Shown: piece after piece, positions 26,672-38,495 of the stretch
Position numbering within the stretch: position 1 is the stretch's first letter
Layout of the letters: the number at the start of each line of letters is the position of its first letter
Position numbers and translations under genes: made by a program
The notes under the pieces: generated by a model
Told to the model about the DNA's origin: nothing
Seen by the model: only the letters and a program-made list of their open reading frames with translations
Database searches by the model: none
Assembly (NCBI RefSeq): GCF_021018805.1
Contig: NW_026960608.1
Location: 1,488,001-1,552,000 of the forward strand
Direction of reading: 5' to 3'
Source of the DNA: Prinia subflava
Lineage: Eukaryota > Chordata > Aves > Passeriformes > Cisticolidae
DNA: 64,000 nucleotides

Positions 26672-26843
26672 TGTTGAAGACCTCGCTTGATTTAGGACGT
26701 GTGTGTGTCGCTTGCGGGCCACAGCCCTGGATACTCGGGGCAGATCGGGGGGCATCTGTCGATTGGATTGATCAGAAAGGCGACAGTGCCACCTACTGTC
26801 AGCAGAGAGAAGGTAAGAGCGGCAGATGCGGAGGGATTCAATT

Positions 26844-27564
26844 ATGGACCGGTACCTTTTGGCTGCCATGCAGCTTTTAGCGTCCATTGTCTCGAAAAGA
26901 GGCGAAAATATCAAAGACTGATATAAATCGGGTAACCCTATGGGTTCGGGAAGAACGAAAGCGAAAGCGGCCATCATTTCTTTGCAGAGAAGCAGGACGG
27001 AAAGAGAAAGGCAGATTGCTATGGGACGTTGTAGTTTTACCGGGAAAAAGAGCAAAGATACGTTCAGAGTTAAGCATAATTTGGGAAAAAGCAATAAATG
27101 CCTTGCAAACATTCGCAGTAAAGAGCAAAACCGTAATTTTAGCCGGAGAAAATCAGATTCCCTGTCCCTCTGTTTCCCTCCCCAAGATAAAGGAACAACA
27201 GGAAAAATCTAAGGTAGCCAGACGCTTCAGTGGAGATTCCATGCATTCCACGCATTCCGAAAGTGAGAATGCAGCTCCGCTTTGCCCCTCCCTTTGTTCG
27301 TCTCTGGCCGGCTGTGCAGGGAGAGGGCAGAAAGTTCTCCTTGGAACTCTCGGGCTGAATGAAAACAACCAGGAAGTGGCTCAGCTGCCAGACCCGGGAG
27401 GCGGTGCGAAAGATGAGAAGGCAGGTGGGGCCGAAGGCAGAACAAAGAAGGCACAAGTGATGCAGCAAGGAGGCGGATCTCAGGGCGGTGCTGGAAGCGG
27501 TGTTAGATTCCTCCTAACAGGAAAAGGAGCTGACACAAGCCCTTACAGCTCCCCCCTTCGCTGA
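26844..27564 (+). pseudogene. gag: Provirus F gag, matrix region only
   Basis: ATG at 26844-26846 begins a matrix-like frame (..LLASIVSKRGE..) that matches the start of provirus A gag. It shifts frame near 26915 and continues as an open block to 27564 (VTLWVR.., then a linker). No capsid or nucleocapsid follows. Confidence 0.72.
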
Positions 27565-28200
27565 GTGCAGAGGCTGTCAGTATCGTCTTTGAAGATAAGC
27601 AAGCATCGTAACTCGACCCTATGTCGTGCTGTTACCCAGGAAGCTTTCAGGATTGTTAAACAGACACAGTGAAAACATGCAACAAGTAGACATTGCAAGA
27701 AAACACCAGAAAAAGAAGGGAAAATAGTCATCTGTCCCTCTATTGTGAAAGAATCCATCACTGTGTGAGAAATACAATGTGAAAAAGATACACCCTATCA
27801 TGAAAAAGATAAAGCAAAAAATGGAATAGAAATGAGTTCTTAGCTAGAGTTATTAACTCTGTGTAAGGATGAGTTGTTTCTACATTTTGATGTTGTTAAA
27901 ATTGATTTATGTGTGATTTAATTTGAGTTTAAGGTAATTATGGTTAAACATATAGTTTTAAAGCTTGTTTTTAGGATTTGGGCCCTGATAAGTTTAAGTT
28001 AAGTTTAAGTCTATATTTAAATGTTAAGGAGTTTAATTAGTAATGAATTTTTAGTGAGTTACCACACATATAGAGTTTATAAGGTTAATGAGAGTTGTAG
28101 ATTTCTGTTAAGACTTACTTATGTTAGATTTAAGAGTTAGTTGATTTAAAGAGTGCTTTATAATTTGTAAAAGGTATAGTTGTTTAACTTGTAAAGTTTA
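27565..28200 (+). other. AT-rich non-coding interior of provirus F
   Basis: TTAAGT/TTTAAG-rich sequence with no open frame of note. It takes the place of pro-pol. Confidence 0.6.
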
Positions 28201-28322
28201 GTTAAGAAAAAAAAAGAAAAAAAAAGAAAAAAAAAAGAAAAAAGAAAAAAAAAGAAAGAAAAAGAAAAGAAAAAAAAAGAAAAAAGAAAAAAAAAGAGGA
28301 AAAAGAGAGAGAAAAAGGAAAC
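28201..28322 (+). repeat. A-rich (AAAAAAG)n tract
   Basis: About 120 bases of A with G every 5-10 bases, ending GAGAGAGAAAAAGGAAAC. A similar GAGAGAG..GGAAAC string follows the poly(A) at 29524. Confidence 0.9.
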
Positions 28323-29481
28323 TAGATTTAAAATTACATGGAAAATAGTCATTAGTGCCCTGCTAGCTACATTTGAGTAAGTGGTGCTGAGAGGGCTCTA
28401 GCTGACATCTCCAGCTGGAGTGGTCCCTTGCTTTACTACTAGGTCTTCCAGTAGTTGTTTTTGAGAATGGCTCAGAGCTGAACAAAGCCTCATCTCAGAA
28501 CTCTCAGCATTGTTGTCCTGCCTAGAGAGGTGGGTGCAGCTGGCTGAAGCCAGCCCCTGGCACATTTGTTTGTGCAGAGAGGCTTTGCTACTGCTCTTGG
28601 GTTTGGTCTTCTGTGCTGGGGGAGAGAGATGAGGGAAGGCTGTCTTGCACATTAGCTTTTACTGTTTTGTCACTCCTGAGGTTGGGGAGTGAATGGCCTG
28701 AGAGAATCTGTTTGTATGACCCCTCCTTGGCGGGTTGGGGCGGTGACCACTGGGTCATTTTTCGGGGAGTTTGTGCTGGCTTAGTCCCAGGAGAGCATGT
28801 CGTGTGCTGCAGCTACGGCGACGCACAGTAGTGTGCCTCAGGGGATGAGTTTCAGAGCCTGAGGACTGTGGTGGTATGTTTGTTCAGTGATGGCACTAGG
28901 GAGAGAGTTGAGAGCTGTGATGTCCCCATGCCTGACAGAATGGGACAAGGGTAAGGGACTTTAGCCAGTGAGACTTTTCAGTCAGTGTGAATTTTGAGAG
29001 GATCAAGATAAGTTATAATAGAGGTAATTTGAATTCAGAGCCATGACGGCCCAGCCTTCTGCTGAGCAAAGTCATGTGCGCCAAGTTCTCTCAAGCTGAG
29101 TGACCTTCTCCCAGGTTCTCCAAATAGCAAATCTTCCCAGCTTCGACCACAGCCAGTGAGTTGAGAATAATGTTTCCTGAAACAGCTAAGTAATCTACAG
29201 GCTGAAATTGTACTTGTAAAGTCCATGTTTGTCATTTGTCAGCCACATAAGAGCTTTTGGAAACATGATTCACAGCATTATGAACTACCTGACATTCAAG
29301 AGGCAGTTAGCAGAGCCGGCAAACTTCCTGGGCAGGGGGATGCCAGGGCAGCAGAAATTCACTGATAATCCTGCCAGCAGTAGCAGTGGAGTCAAGAAAT
29401 TTTTGAGAAAGGTCTTAGGGCAATGAGTAAATAAACAGTTTTGCCCAGTGAAAACAAGTTTGACATTATAACTGTGCTTGG

Positions 29482-29523
<42 letters not shown>
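28323..29523 (+). mobile_element. Poly(A)-tailed insert inside provirus F, possible retrocopy
   Basis: A 1.2-kb block of ordinary base composition inside AT-rich proviral filler. It ends AATAAA (29430-29435), then 46 bases, then 42 uninterrupted A (29482-29523). Imperfect direct repeats flank it: GAGAGAG..GGAAAC at 28305-28322 and at 29524-29545. These are the marks of an LINE-mobilised polyadenylated RNA. I do not recognise the source transcript; the open frames are short. Confidence 0.5.
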
Positions 29524-29526
<3 letters not shown>

Positions 29527-29545
29527 AGAGGGAAAAGAAGGAAAC

Positions 29546-30157
29546 AGTTTTAACTGAAATGATAATAACAGAACATTGATAAAGAAGATTTAAAACGATG
29601 CAAATTGTTAGATCCTTGATTGTATTGTTAGTTGTGAGTTGTCCTAGTGTATGAGAGTTTTAAAAGATAAGAGTTTTAAAATATAATTCAATGACATGTT
29701 AAGTATATAAATTAGTAGCATTTGTAAGTTGATGTTCAAGTTTTTATGTTGTGTTATTTGTCTATAGGGTTTTCTAACAAGTATTTGTCATTTTAAATGA
29801 TTCTATTTATCTTTTTAGCCATTTAAGTATTTCATAAATGTTGTTAACAGATATGGTTGTATTGTTAAGTGCAAGTCAGAATTTTTTCTTAAGTGTCATG
29901 TTAAGTATATAGTATGTCTATTTTGTAATCAATCTTGTATGTTTTATGCAATGTTTTAGCATGTCCTTTTGAAGCTTCATTTGATTCTTTTAACTGTTAC
30001 GCATTTCGCTTGAAATGAGATTTTGGGCTTGTTTTGGTACCTCTTGTGTGAGTCGAGACATTGCATTTCAGTTTGTTAAATCTTTAAGTGTTTTTCAGGT
30101 GGTCTTGGAGAGAGATACCTGAAGCAGCATTGATAATTTTTCCATCAGGTGTTGATC
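29546..30157 (+). other. AT-rich non-coding interior of provirus F, right part
   Basis: Similar in style to 27565-28200, with repeated TTAAGTATATA and TTTTAAA words; no coding potential. Confidence 0.6.
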
Positions 30158-31099
30158 CTGTGATTGCTCCAATTGGTACTCAACTGTCTTCAAGAAGAGT
30201 TCCAGAAAAGACGAGTTCCCGAGTGATCGGAACAATTTTTTATCTTAACTTTTAAATGTCTTTTTGTGCAAAGATATTATGACGGTTGTATTTTAGGCAT
30301 TTTATGTTTATTGTTGTTAGAGATTGTCTTTAAAAGATATGCTAAAAACATCACTCCAATTTAAGGTTTGAGTTCTGGCCAAACTCTAACTCTAACTTGG
30401 ACGGATAGTGTTTGTTAACGAAGCCCAGAGGTTTCTGCTCCAAAAAATAATATGCAAGTTATCTTAACTTGACAATTTGATTCGATCAGAATGACAGCTG
30501 AATCAGCTTGGAGTGAAGATTGTCATCTTTACCCGGGGAAAGATGTCAAGGTTCACTAAAGAAAAGCGTTTCAGCAGTGTGCAGTCTCTGGGGTGATAGC
30601 AGAAATAGTTTGATAATCGCTTATCACTTTCATTAGTAAGCAAAATTCCTATTCTATTCCCTTGTCTCTGAGAATGCTAATTCGCATACCAGGTCTGTTT
30701 TAGTTTCTTTTCTGCAAGCTGTAGACTCAATGAGATACTAACGAAAGCTGAACCAGATAAGAAGACAGCAACAGAGATGCAGCATTGCAGCTGCGTTGAT
30801 GGAAGTAACCCTGGCTGCCCAGTGACAACAGAGAAGTCTTCAGCTGTGATACATCATCAGGCAGCGCAGAAGAAGAAGAGACAGCAGATGATTTGAAACT
30901 TTAATCTAGAACCTGCGTATGAATGAAGAGCAAGGACTGAATATAGTGTGCTCTCATCTTTTTGCTTTTAGCAGCTAAGATCTTTGGGTTTTTCTTGGGT
31001 AACTCAAGTAGTGCTTTGCTTATAACAGTATATGTAGAAGCAGCCAATCGTGTCACAGACCCAGTTTGGATAGCTCTAAAGAAAAAAAAAGGGGGGATG
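30158..31099 (+). other. Conserved 3' non-coding region and polypurine tract of F
   Basis: Nearly identical to 24179-25123. It ends in AAAAAAAAAGGGGGGATG (31083-31099), the polypurine tract for plus-strand priming. No open frame over 70 codons, yet it is kept in both elements, so it may hold cis-acting signals. Confidence 0.75.
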
Positions 31100-31478
31100 T
31101 GTAGGAGGATAGCTTATACCATAAGGTAGAGCTATCCGCAAAACTGGGCCTCAAACCAGGCCTCAGGCCTGGTCTAACAGGCCTCAGTACGTTCAGCATA
31201 CGTAGTAGCAGATAAACTTATCTGCTACTACGAATGCGTTAAGGTAGTAGTGTTACTAGCATAGAACAGTTACTGGGAAGACACAGTGGCTACCTTAAAC
31301 TGCAATAGCTTACATACTTCTATATTCTCACTGCCTATCAGAATGCACCTGTTCTTGTAAACTATTCTGTCTGTATTTAACCCGCCATCTCACAGAATAA
31401 AGGGGATTGCGTGCTTAGAACCATATTGGTGTGGACGCACGTTATTCTAGCCCCCGATCTACCAGGGCTCCGCCTTTA
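31100..31478 (+). repeat. 3' LTR of provirus F
   Basis: 379-base direct repeat of 26096-26486 lacking one 12-base AGGCCTCAGACC unit; followed by GGCACA. Confidence 0.94.
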
Positions 31479-31484
31479 GGCACA

Positions 31485-32569
31485 GGCAGCTCTGTCACAG
31501 GGAAGTGTCACCTTGTGTTGTGTCCTCACAGCAGATGCAGATCCACCGTCCCTGCTCCCAGATTTGGGATGCTGTGGGGACAGCTGACACTGGGAGGTGG
31601 CTCTGCAGGATCAGGTCCCTGCCACTCCTAGCCTGTTCTCGGTACTTGTCCCGTTATCTCTGGAAAGAGGAAAGGGATGGTTTCCCTGAAGGAAAGCTGA
31701 GCTCCATGGCAGGAAGGGCTCCTGCCACCCAGGGTGACCGTCCCACTGTCCCCAGCCTCTAGAGGGTACGGGATGCTCCCAGTGTCCAGCAGCAGGAATC
31801 TCATCCCCAGCCCCTTGTCTGTGGCAGGAGCTGGAACGTCAGTGCCACATGACCATGTGCCACCACCCCGTGTCACTGTCACTGCACTGGCACAGCCTCC
31901 ATGCAAAGGGATGTGGCTCCTCACAGGGTCAGTTGGTAGGTGAGGGTGGGGTGGGGAACTGAGGTCACCGGGGCCTGAGGGGACACTTTGGTGGCAGGGG
32001 AACCCCTGGAAGGTCCCTGGATCTGTACCTCCTGAGCCTGGGAGTCACAGGCCATTGGGAGCTGGGACGGTGCATGGGGACCCTGTGTGCTCACACGGGT
32101 CACAAACCACTCACAGGTGTTTGCTTTGGCCCCTGTACAAGTCCCAGGAGCAAGGAACACCAACCTTTGGCCCTCCAGGACAACTCTTTGCTGTTCCTCC
32201 ACTAAAGCCTCATCCCAGAAGCTCTGACCCAGCACCAGCTCTGCCCCTTTAGCCCCTCCTGGAGCTGTCCCCTCCCTGTGTACTCAGGGTGGCCAACACC
32301 AGGTGGGGAGGGGACCTTTCCCAATGTTCTTCTGGCTCCTTTGGTCTCCCCCATGCCAGTGAAGCCCCAGCTGGGGAAGGGAAGCCTCTCCTGGGCTAGG
32401 ATTACCTTTCTGCCTCCCTCCTTCCCACAGAGTCAGCCCTGCTTGGAAGGGGAAGTAAGGGGTATTTTAAGCACTAACCCTCCTTGGTTGTTCCAAGGAT
32501 TGAGCTAAAAAGAGGAATTGATGTTCAAAGAAGGGCTAACTTTGCTTTAAAAGGAAGGATTTGTGGTTT
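31485..32569. other. Intergenic, nothing supported
   Basis: GC-rich single-copy-looking DNA between provirus F and the next solo LTR. No recognisable exon or repeat. Confidence 0.5.
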
Positions 32570-32574
32570 TCCTA

Positions 32575-34106
32575 TGTAGTGGTTTCACGTTGGCTAAATT
32601 CTGTTTGCCAAATTTAGTGCAGTGGTTTGAGTGTCTACCAGAACTCTGCTGTGAGATAAGATCAGGAGAGGAACAAAAGCAGGCTCTAATCTTAAAGGGT
32701 ACCAAGATAGATTTATTAACATACACTAAAAGGAAAAAATGAGAATCAAAATGAAACTTTCAAAACTCTCCTCCTCCCCCCACAAGTGTTCACTTTCCCA
32801 CAAACAACATAAAGAGACAAAACCTGTGATTTTCAGTTTCACCATTTAAAAATAATCTTTCATCAGTTCTTTGGGAGAGGAGTCTCTCTTAGAACTTCCA
32901 TGGAATTTCCCCGCTGACAACATAGAACAGTTCTCTTGTGGGTCTCAACTCTCACAAAGACAGCTTCCCGGGAACCTGCCTTTGTGAAGTCCCTCCCATT
33001 AGCAGCTTTCCCAACACTGCATATGGGTCATGTCTGCTTATTTAGGGTACCGTTTAAGGATGCCTCTTCTAGTATAAAACAAAGGTTCTCTTCTATTTCC
33101 AAAAATCATCTCCATCTCCAGGAACAGAGGTCTCCCTTTTCCCTGGGAGCAAAGGGCTTCACATCACTTTCTCTCTGTCTTTCTCCATTCAAAGTTCTCC
33201 ATTAAATCTCAGTTACATCAGTCCACAACTATAACTAGATCTCTGCATCCCCCTAAACAGCATTCATATGTTACATGGAAAGTTAGTCCATTCTCCATGG
33301 TTTAACAAGAGAAGTCCAGCCAAACGAGGCAAGTCCTCACTCCTTTGTCCCACTTAGGACTTAACTCTCTCTTCACTGACTCCATCTCATGCCGTGTCTT
33401 CTCTATGTTCACTCTGTCCCTTTCCTCTCTCTCTCTCTCAGAGGAAGGGTTAAGGCTTTGGAAGTTTCATCTGTGCCAGGAAAGAATTAAATCTTGCCCA
33501 GGGCCTGCAGTGGTCACATGATCTCTGCTGAGTGGCCACTCTGGCTGCATGGCTGTGGAAGCTCAAAGCCATGCTGATGGGAGAGGCTCAGGAACTGTGG
33601 CCAAGATCTCAGTAGCCAGGCTGGTGGATGCTCTCTCCCTCCCCTTCCACCCCTCAGTCTCATGGGGTGGGCCCAGCTCAGAGCTGCTCTCTGGGGCCCA
33701 GAGGACATCTCTCTCAGCCTGGGAGGGGAGGAGGGGGGTAGGCTTTAAAGTTAGCTGGATTTTAAGCTGTAGCCTCCCCTTCCTTCCTACTTGCAGTTGA
33801 GGGGGCCTGTCTGCACGGCCAGGCCAGGGCCGGCCTCCCCCCCACAGGGAGGAGCGGCAGGCCTGGCTGGGCTGCCAGGCCCAGGGGGGGCCACACAGCG
33901 GAGTGGGGCCAGCCCTGTTACCTGTTCCAAGGCAGGAAGGAAAAAGGACAGTTTCCCGGGATCCTCTGATATTTAACACTGTGTGTTCACAGAGATGTAT
34001 AGTTCCTCTATTGGCTAATTAGGCTGTCCACTTCAAAGCCAGTCTCTAATCAGTTTAACTATAACTTCCTGAAAAAAAATCACTTCCCCAATGACAAACT
34101 ACCACA
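32575..34106 (-). mobile_element. Solo LTR, 1.5-kb avian ERV family (copy 3)
   Basis: 1,532 bases, TGTAGTGGTTTCACG...CAAACTACCACA, flanked by the perfect 5-bp duplication TCCTA (32570-32574 and 34107-34111). Same family and orientation as copy 1. Confidence 0.92.
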
Positions 34107-34111
34107 TCCTA

Positions 34112-34654
34112 CTACTCAGTCTTTGCAAAACTTTCCTGTGAAAGTGGTGGTAGGTGGCAGGCTGTGACATCGGTGCACAGTTCCCTGTGCTGGCCCTGCT
34201 TCCCTTGCCCAGTTCCCAGGGTGAACTCCCATCCCAAAGGAAGGGATGGGGTGGGACGAAGCCCCACTGTTCTGGTGCTGATCACAGCTCTCATCACCTG
34301 TGAAGGGAATTCCCTCCTGCCAGCCCATCCTGGAGTGGTTCCTCTCTGCATTCCTGCTCCCCAGCAGCTTCTCCCAACCATTCTCACAGCTTCAGAAGCC
34401 TCTGGGAACTCAGGTGCCTTCCCAGCTGTCATCCAACCCCAGTGTTGTCCAGGCAACCTTCTGGAGATCCTCCAGGTCCCAAAACAAAACACCATCCACA
34501 CCCTGAGGAGGAGTTTAGCTAGAAGCCACAAGGGACAGAATCCAAAACACCAGGTTTGGTCTTGAGGGAATATAGACTTGGGTTATCCCTGTGTTCCTCC
34601 TTTTCTCTCTGCCTTTTAATCAATCCCCTTGTAACTGCTTGGGATTCAAGAGTG
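34112..34654. other. Intergenic, nothing supported
   Basis: No gene, RNA or repeat recognised. Confidence 0.5.
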
Positions 34655-34660
34655 GCCTGG

Positions 34661-34983
34661 TGTGGGAATACACAAGACAGAGAGTCAGACTTGATTAGCA
34701 TAGCTGGTTTGATAACCAAGAGTCTATGGCAGGAACAAACAGAACTTTGAAGATTACAGAAGATGGGATTAAATCTACTTACGGGAAGAGAGAAGATTCA
34801 ATCAGCTTCTGCAAGCAAAGAGTTGTTGTAAAATGCATGAGCTGTCTGTGTGATTTTTAACCTGATTATTGTAGTAGAAATTATTAACCTGCCTGAAATA
34901 GTATATAAGCTTTTGGGAAACCTGAGTAAAATCAAATTCTGATCACCGAATCAGTCTTCCTGTCTCTCTATCATTTGCCAGTA
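34661..34983 (+). mobile_element. Solo LTR of the provirus-E family
   Basis: 323 bases, TGTGGGAATACACAAG...TTTGCCAGTA, with the perfect 6-bp duplication GCCTGG (34655-34660 and 34984-34989). Confidence 0.95.
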
Positions 34984-35082
34984 GCCTGGGACCCTTCCTC
35001 AGGGGCCACTGCTCCAGCTCAATGAGCCGTGGCCTTTGCATCCCAAGGGAATAGTTTGGGAAGGACAATGACTCAAGCCATG

Positions 35083-35855
35083 TGTCCTGGTTTTAGTGTA
35101 TGTGATCCCAAGTCAAAGGAAGGTCATGAGGGGAAAATGATCAACCATCCAGGCATGTCCTGTAAGGTGAGAGGTCACAGGGGGATGAAAACCAACCCCC
35201 AGTTTGGTTCTGTCAAGGAAAAGCACTGTGATATATGATGTGAAATAATTCATATTTGTAATCTGTGGTATAAAACAATTTGCATTTTATAACATGTATG
35301 GTAAAAGTCACTCAGGCTTGGAAATAAAAAAGTGTCCAGGAATTGTAAATGCCCTTGCCAGGAACTCAGGCAAGGGCTAAAATTTACAATAGAAAGAAGG
35401 GTGGCTCCGAGAAGAGATGGGCCCTCTCTGGAGATAGATCTGACAACAACCCAGCCCAGCGATTAACACTCGATATGGATCCAGCCTCCATCATCCGGAG
35501 TGTGCATCCCAATACATGGTTCGCAGAAATCAAATCATGTATTCATCTCTCCTCGGAAACCTATTCAACCGACAGCAACGAGGAAAAAGACTACATGAAT
35601 ATGAAAAAGAAACTGAAGGGACAAAAGAAATATGAGGCAATACCCTGTCCAGCCGAAAAACTGTGTATAAACTGGCTCCGCAGAGACTGAATTCGTGAAC
35701 AGGGGAGCTCCAGTGTGATAGAGGCCGAAGCTAAAGTTCACCCAGTGCCGATCCCGGGCTAGACACTGATTTTTGCTTGTGGCTTTTTCGAAATTCTATA
35801 TTGTAAATTATTAATAAAATTCTTTATTAATTTAATTGGCTACTCATTTATAACA
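35083..35855 (+). mobile_element. Probable solo LTR, unrelated family
   Basis: Begins TGTCCTGGTTTTAG, a start common to avian ERVL-like LTRs. It contains a TATA-like GTATAAACTGG (about 35662) and AATAAAATTC (about 35814), and ends near TTTATAACA. No clear target-site duplication was found, so the edges are approximate. Confidence 0.55.
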
Positions 35856-36349
35856 GCACCTTCCAGAAAGAGGGGAAGTAGCACAGCCAGGGAGAAAGTG
35901 AAAGCCTAAAAAGTGGGTTTCAACCTGTGACCCTTTCCAAAACCTGTGTTCAGCTGGGCTTATGTCAAGCGTCACCTCCCACTGTGGGAAAATCCCAGCC
36001 TACCTGGTTCCTCACGGGGTCCAAGCAGCACTTCTGGTTTTGTACTTGTAGGAGGGAGAGATCCCAAGAAATGCACCTTGTGACAGGCACGTGCCAGCCC
36101 TGGTGCCCTGCCATGGCACCATGGGCAGCCCCTGCTGACACTTCAGGGCTGGTGCCTGTGCCAGCTCAGGGATGTGCACTCCTTTGGGACAAAGAAAATG
36201 TGCTTTTTCAAGCTTTCTGTAAAGAAAAAAAAAAAATAGAAATTATGAACCTGTGCTGACCTCAAAGGAGAGTGCAGCCGGGGGGGCGGGAGGTGCAGGC
36301 TCTGTTTCCAGGGGACAAGGGACAGGACAGGACAAGGCCTCCAGCTGTG

Positions 36350-36530
36350 CAAGGGGAGGTTTTAGTTGGATAGTAGGGAAAATTTCTCATGGAAAGGGCT
36401 GCCCAGGGCAGTGGTGGAGTCACACCCCTGAAGTGATTTAAAATCCATGTGAATGTGGCACTTTGGGGACATGGTCAGTAGTGGCCTTGGAAGTGCTGGG
36501 GGGAACATGCTGCAGCGGCTCATCCCTCAA
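36350..36530 (+). repeat. CR1 LINE fragment
   Basis: Contains CR1 blocks (GGAAAATTTCTCATGGAAAGG, GCCCAGGGCAGTGGTGGAGTCAC, GGACATGGTCAGTAGTGG in pieces) just upstream of the WNT11B promoter region. Confidence 0.7.
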
Positions 36531-36675
36531 TTCCCTCCCAGGTGCTTTTTGGGGATGGCCACTGCTAATGACAGCTGGACCTCCCTCCAGCCCCTCCTTG
36601 TCCCTAACCCTGTGAATGGCAGCAAAACCCCTTTTGTTCCCCTCCCTGGGGGGCACGACGGGCCACCACCGCTGC

Positions 36676-36682
36676 TATAAAA
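36676..36682 (+). promoter_or_regulatory. TATA box of WNT11B pseudogene
   Basis: TATAAAA about 65 bases before the ATG at 36747, in a GC-rich context. A relic of the former core promoter. Confidence 0.6.
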
Positions 36683-36746
36683 GGGGTGGTGGGGCCGAGC
36701 GGCCCCAGCCCCATCCCAGCTCCTATCCCAGCCTCAATTCCCGGCC

Positions 36747-36817
36747 ATGGGCTGCCGCCCTGCTGCTGCCATTGTGCTGCGATGCCAGCTGGGCCTCTCT
36801 GCAGCCATCCAGTGGCT
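36747..36817 (+). pseudogene. WNT11B: WNT11B exon 1 (signal peptide)
   Basis: ATG followed by a weak hydrophobic leader ending ..AIQWL, the equivalent of GIKWL in Wnt11. Donor GTGAGT at 36818. Confidence 0.8.
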
Positions 36818-36904
36818 GTGAGTAGGAATCTCTCCTTCCGGAGCCCCTCTTGGCAGTCCCTCGCTGTGCTGTGGCCCCCCAGTGACCCCCACTTCTCCCC
36901 ACAG

Positions 36905-37125
36905 TGGGTGGGCAGGAAGCGGGGTGGCCTGGAACAAGAGCCAGCACTGCCTGCTGCTGGTGCCGGAGCAGCTGCAGCTGTGCTGCCAGCACCTGGAGGT
37001 GATGCCCAACATTGTCCGTGCTGCCCACCGGATGCAGGCGCTGTGCCAGCAGAGCTTTGCAGACATGAGGTGGAACTGATCCTCCATCCAGCATGCCCCC
37101 AGCTTCTGCCCCGACCTGCTGACAG
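36905..37125 (+). pseudogene. WNT11B: WNT11B exon 2, stop at conserved Cys
   Basis: Encodes the WNKSQHC...LCCQHLEVM...DMRWN segment. TGA at 37077-37079 stands where Wnt proteins have Cys (DMRWNCSS); reading continues in frame to the GTAAGG donor. Confidence 0.92.
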
Positions 37126-37859
37126 GTAAGGGATGCTCCTCCAGCTGAGGCGCTGCTCCGGCTTTGCCCCAGGAACATCCCAGGCTGGCAGCGCATTCTA
37201 GGGTCGCTTCTGCCTTGGATTTCTGTTTTGGAGTAAATATCCTTCCTTTACATAGTGTTCATCCTGTGCAAGTTCCATCTGAGGGAGGTGACAGACAGTA
37301 ACTTCCATTTAAAACAGCTGCCAGAGCCTCAAAAAAGAGGTGGGGATACAGGCTGGATACGGGCAGTGTACTACAGGGGCCACAGGTTAAAACACAAAAA
37401 TTGAGACGCCTCGAGTTTATCCTCCTGCAAGACGAAATACAGAAACTCCTTGCACTGTGAGATGTGTGAGAGGAGAGTCTGGCTGGGCAGGGAGGAAGGA
37501 AATTATCACCGTGGAGGCCTAACCAGAAAAACAGGCTGGAGACACAGATCTGGGTGCAACAACAGCAGCAGGGCAGAAGACCCAGTTTATTTACAAAAAC
37601 CTACTTTTATACTTTTACTATGAGGCCTGTGGATTGGAGGAAGGAATTCCCACCTCCACATCACATTGGGGAAGGGGACTGTCACACAGTCTTGTTTGTC
37701 CCAGCAGAGAATGTAAAAACAATGGCTATGTTTATAGAACATAGCTGATGTTTACATTAAAAGAGCGTGAGAAGGTACAAACTTCTTTAATATGAACACT
37801 CAGCAAAACCGGGGAAAACTCATGGCAACAGAAATATCCCTTTTTTTTTTTTTCCACAG

Positions 37860-38156
37860 GAACCCGGGAAGCCGCCTTTGTGCATGCCCTAGCAGTGGTG
37901 GCTGTGGCTCAGGGCATTGCCCGCAGTCCAGGGCATCACCCGCTCCTGTGCCTCCAGAGAGCTCCCGCTGTGCTCCTGTAGCCCTGGCCCCTCTGAGCCC
38001 CCTGCGCCCGGCTCCCGCTGGGGCGGCTAGAGGGACCACCTGAGCCACGGCCTCCAGTTCGGAGCTGCCTTCACCGATGACTCCACCAGAACCAGCACTG
38101 GGGACACATTCAGGCTCAGGGCCGTGAACCGGCACAACAGAGCTGTGAGACCAGAG
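37860..38156 (+). pseudogene. WNT11B: WNT11B exon 3, 19-base duplication and stop
   Basis: Starts GTREAAFVHAL, then a tandem duplication of CAGGGCAT(T/C)(G/A)CCCGC at 37910 and 37929 moves the frame. Past it, LPLCSCSPGPSEPPAPGSRW is readable, with TAG at 38028. Donor GTGGGT follows 38156. Confidence 0.92.
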
Positions 38157-38169
38157 GTGGGTGGGGGAC

Positions 38170-38495
38170 CATGGGAATACACAAGACAGAGAGTCAAACA
38201 GACTTGATTAGCATAGCTAGTTTGATAACCAAGATGCCATGGCAGGAACAAACAGAACTTTGAAGATTACAGGAGATGGGATTACACCTGCTTACAGGAA
38301 GAGAGAAGATTCAATCAACTTCTGCAAGCAAAGAATTGTTGTAAAATGCATGAGTTTTCTGTGTGATTTTTAACCTGATTATTGTAGTAGAAATTATTAA
38401 CCTGCCTGAAATAGTATATAAGCTTTTGGGAAACCTGAGTAAAATCAAATTCTGATCACTGAATCAGTCTTCCTGTCTCTCATCAATCACCAATA
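38170..38495 (+). mobile_element. Solo LTR of the provirus-E family in WNT11B intron 3
   Basis: 326 bases, CATGGGAATACACAAG...CACCAATA, with the perfect 6-bp duplication GGGGAC (38164-38169 and 38496-38501). It begins 13 bases after the end of exon 3, inside the donor-proximal intron. Confidence 0.94.

Larger units (their letters stand above)
26096..31478 (+). mobile_element. Provirus F, non-autonomous class II ERV
   Basis: 5,383 bases bounded by the perfect 6-bp duplication GGCACA (26090-26095 and 31479-31484). Structure: 5' LTR (26096-26486), Lys3-type primer-binding site, leader repeats, broken gag matrix, about 2.5 kb of AT-rich non-coding sequence holding a poly(A)-tailed insert, a conserved 3' region, polypurine tract, 3' LTR (31100-31478). 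No pro, pol or env. The LTRs differ by about three substitutions and a 12-base unit, so it is young and must have been mobilised in trans. Confidence 0.94.

Noticed and set aside
28201..28322. A-rich repeat as a possible CRISPR-like or satellite array
   Set aside because: No spacer structure; simple A/G-rich tract in a eukaryotic provirus.
35349..35690. 113-codon plus-strand open frame as a gene
   Set aside because: Lies inside a probable solo LTR upstream of its TATA-like and AATAAA signals; no recognised domain.
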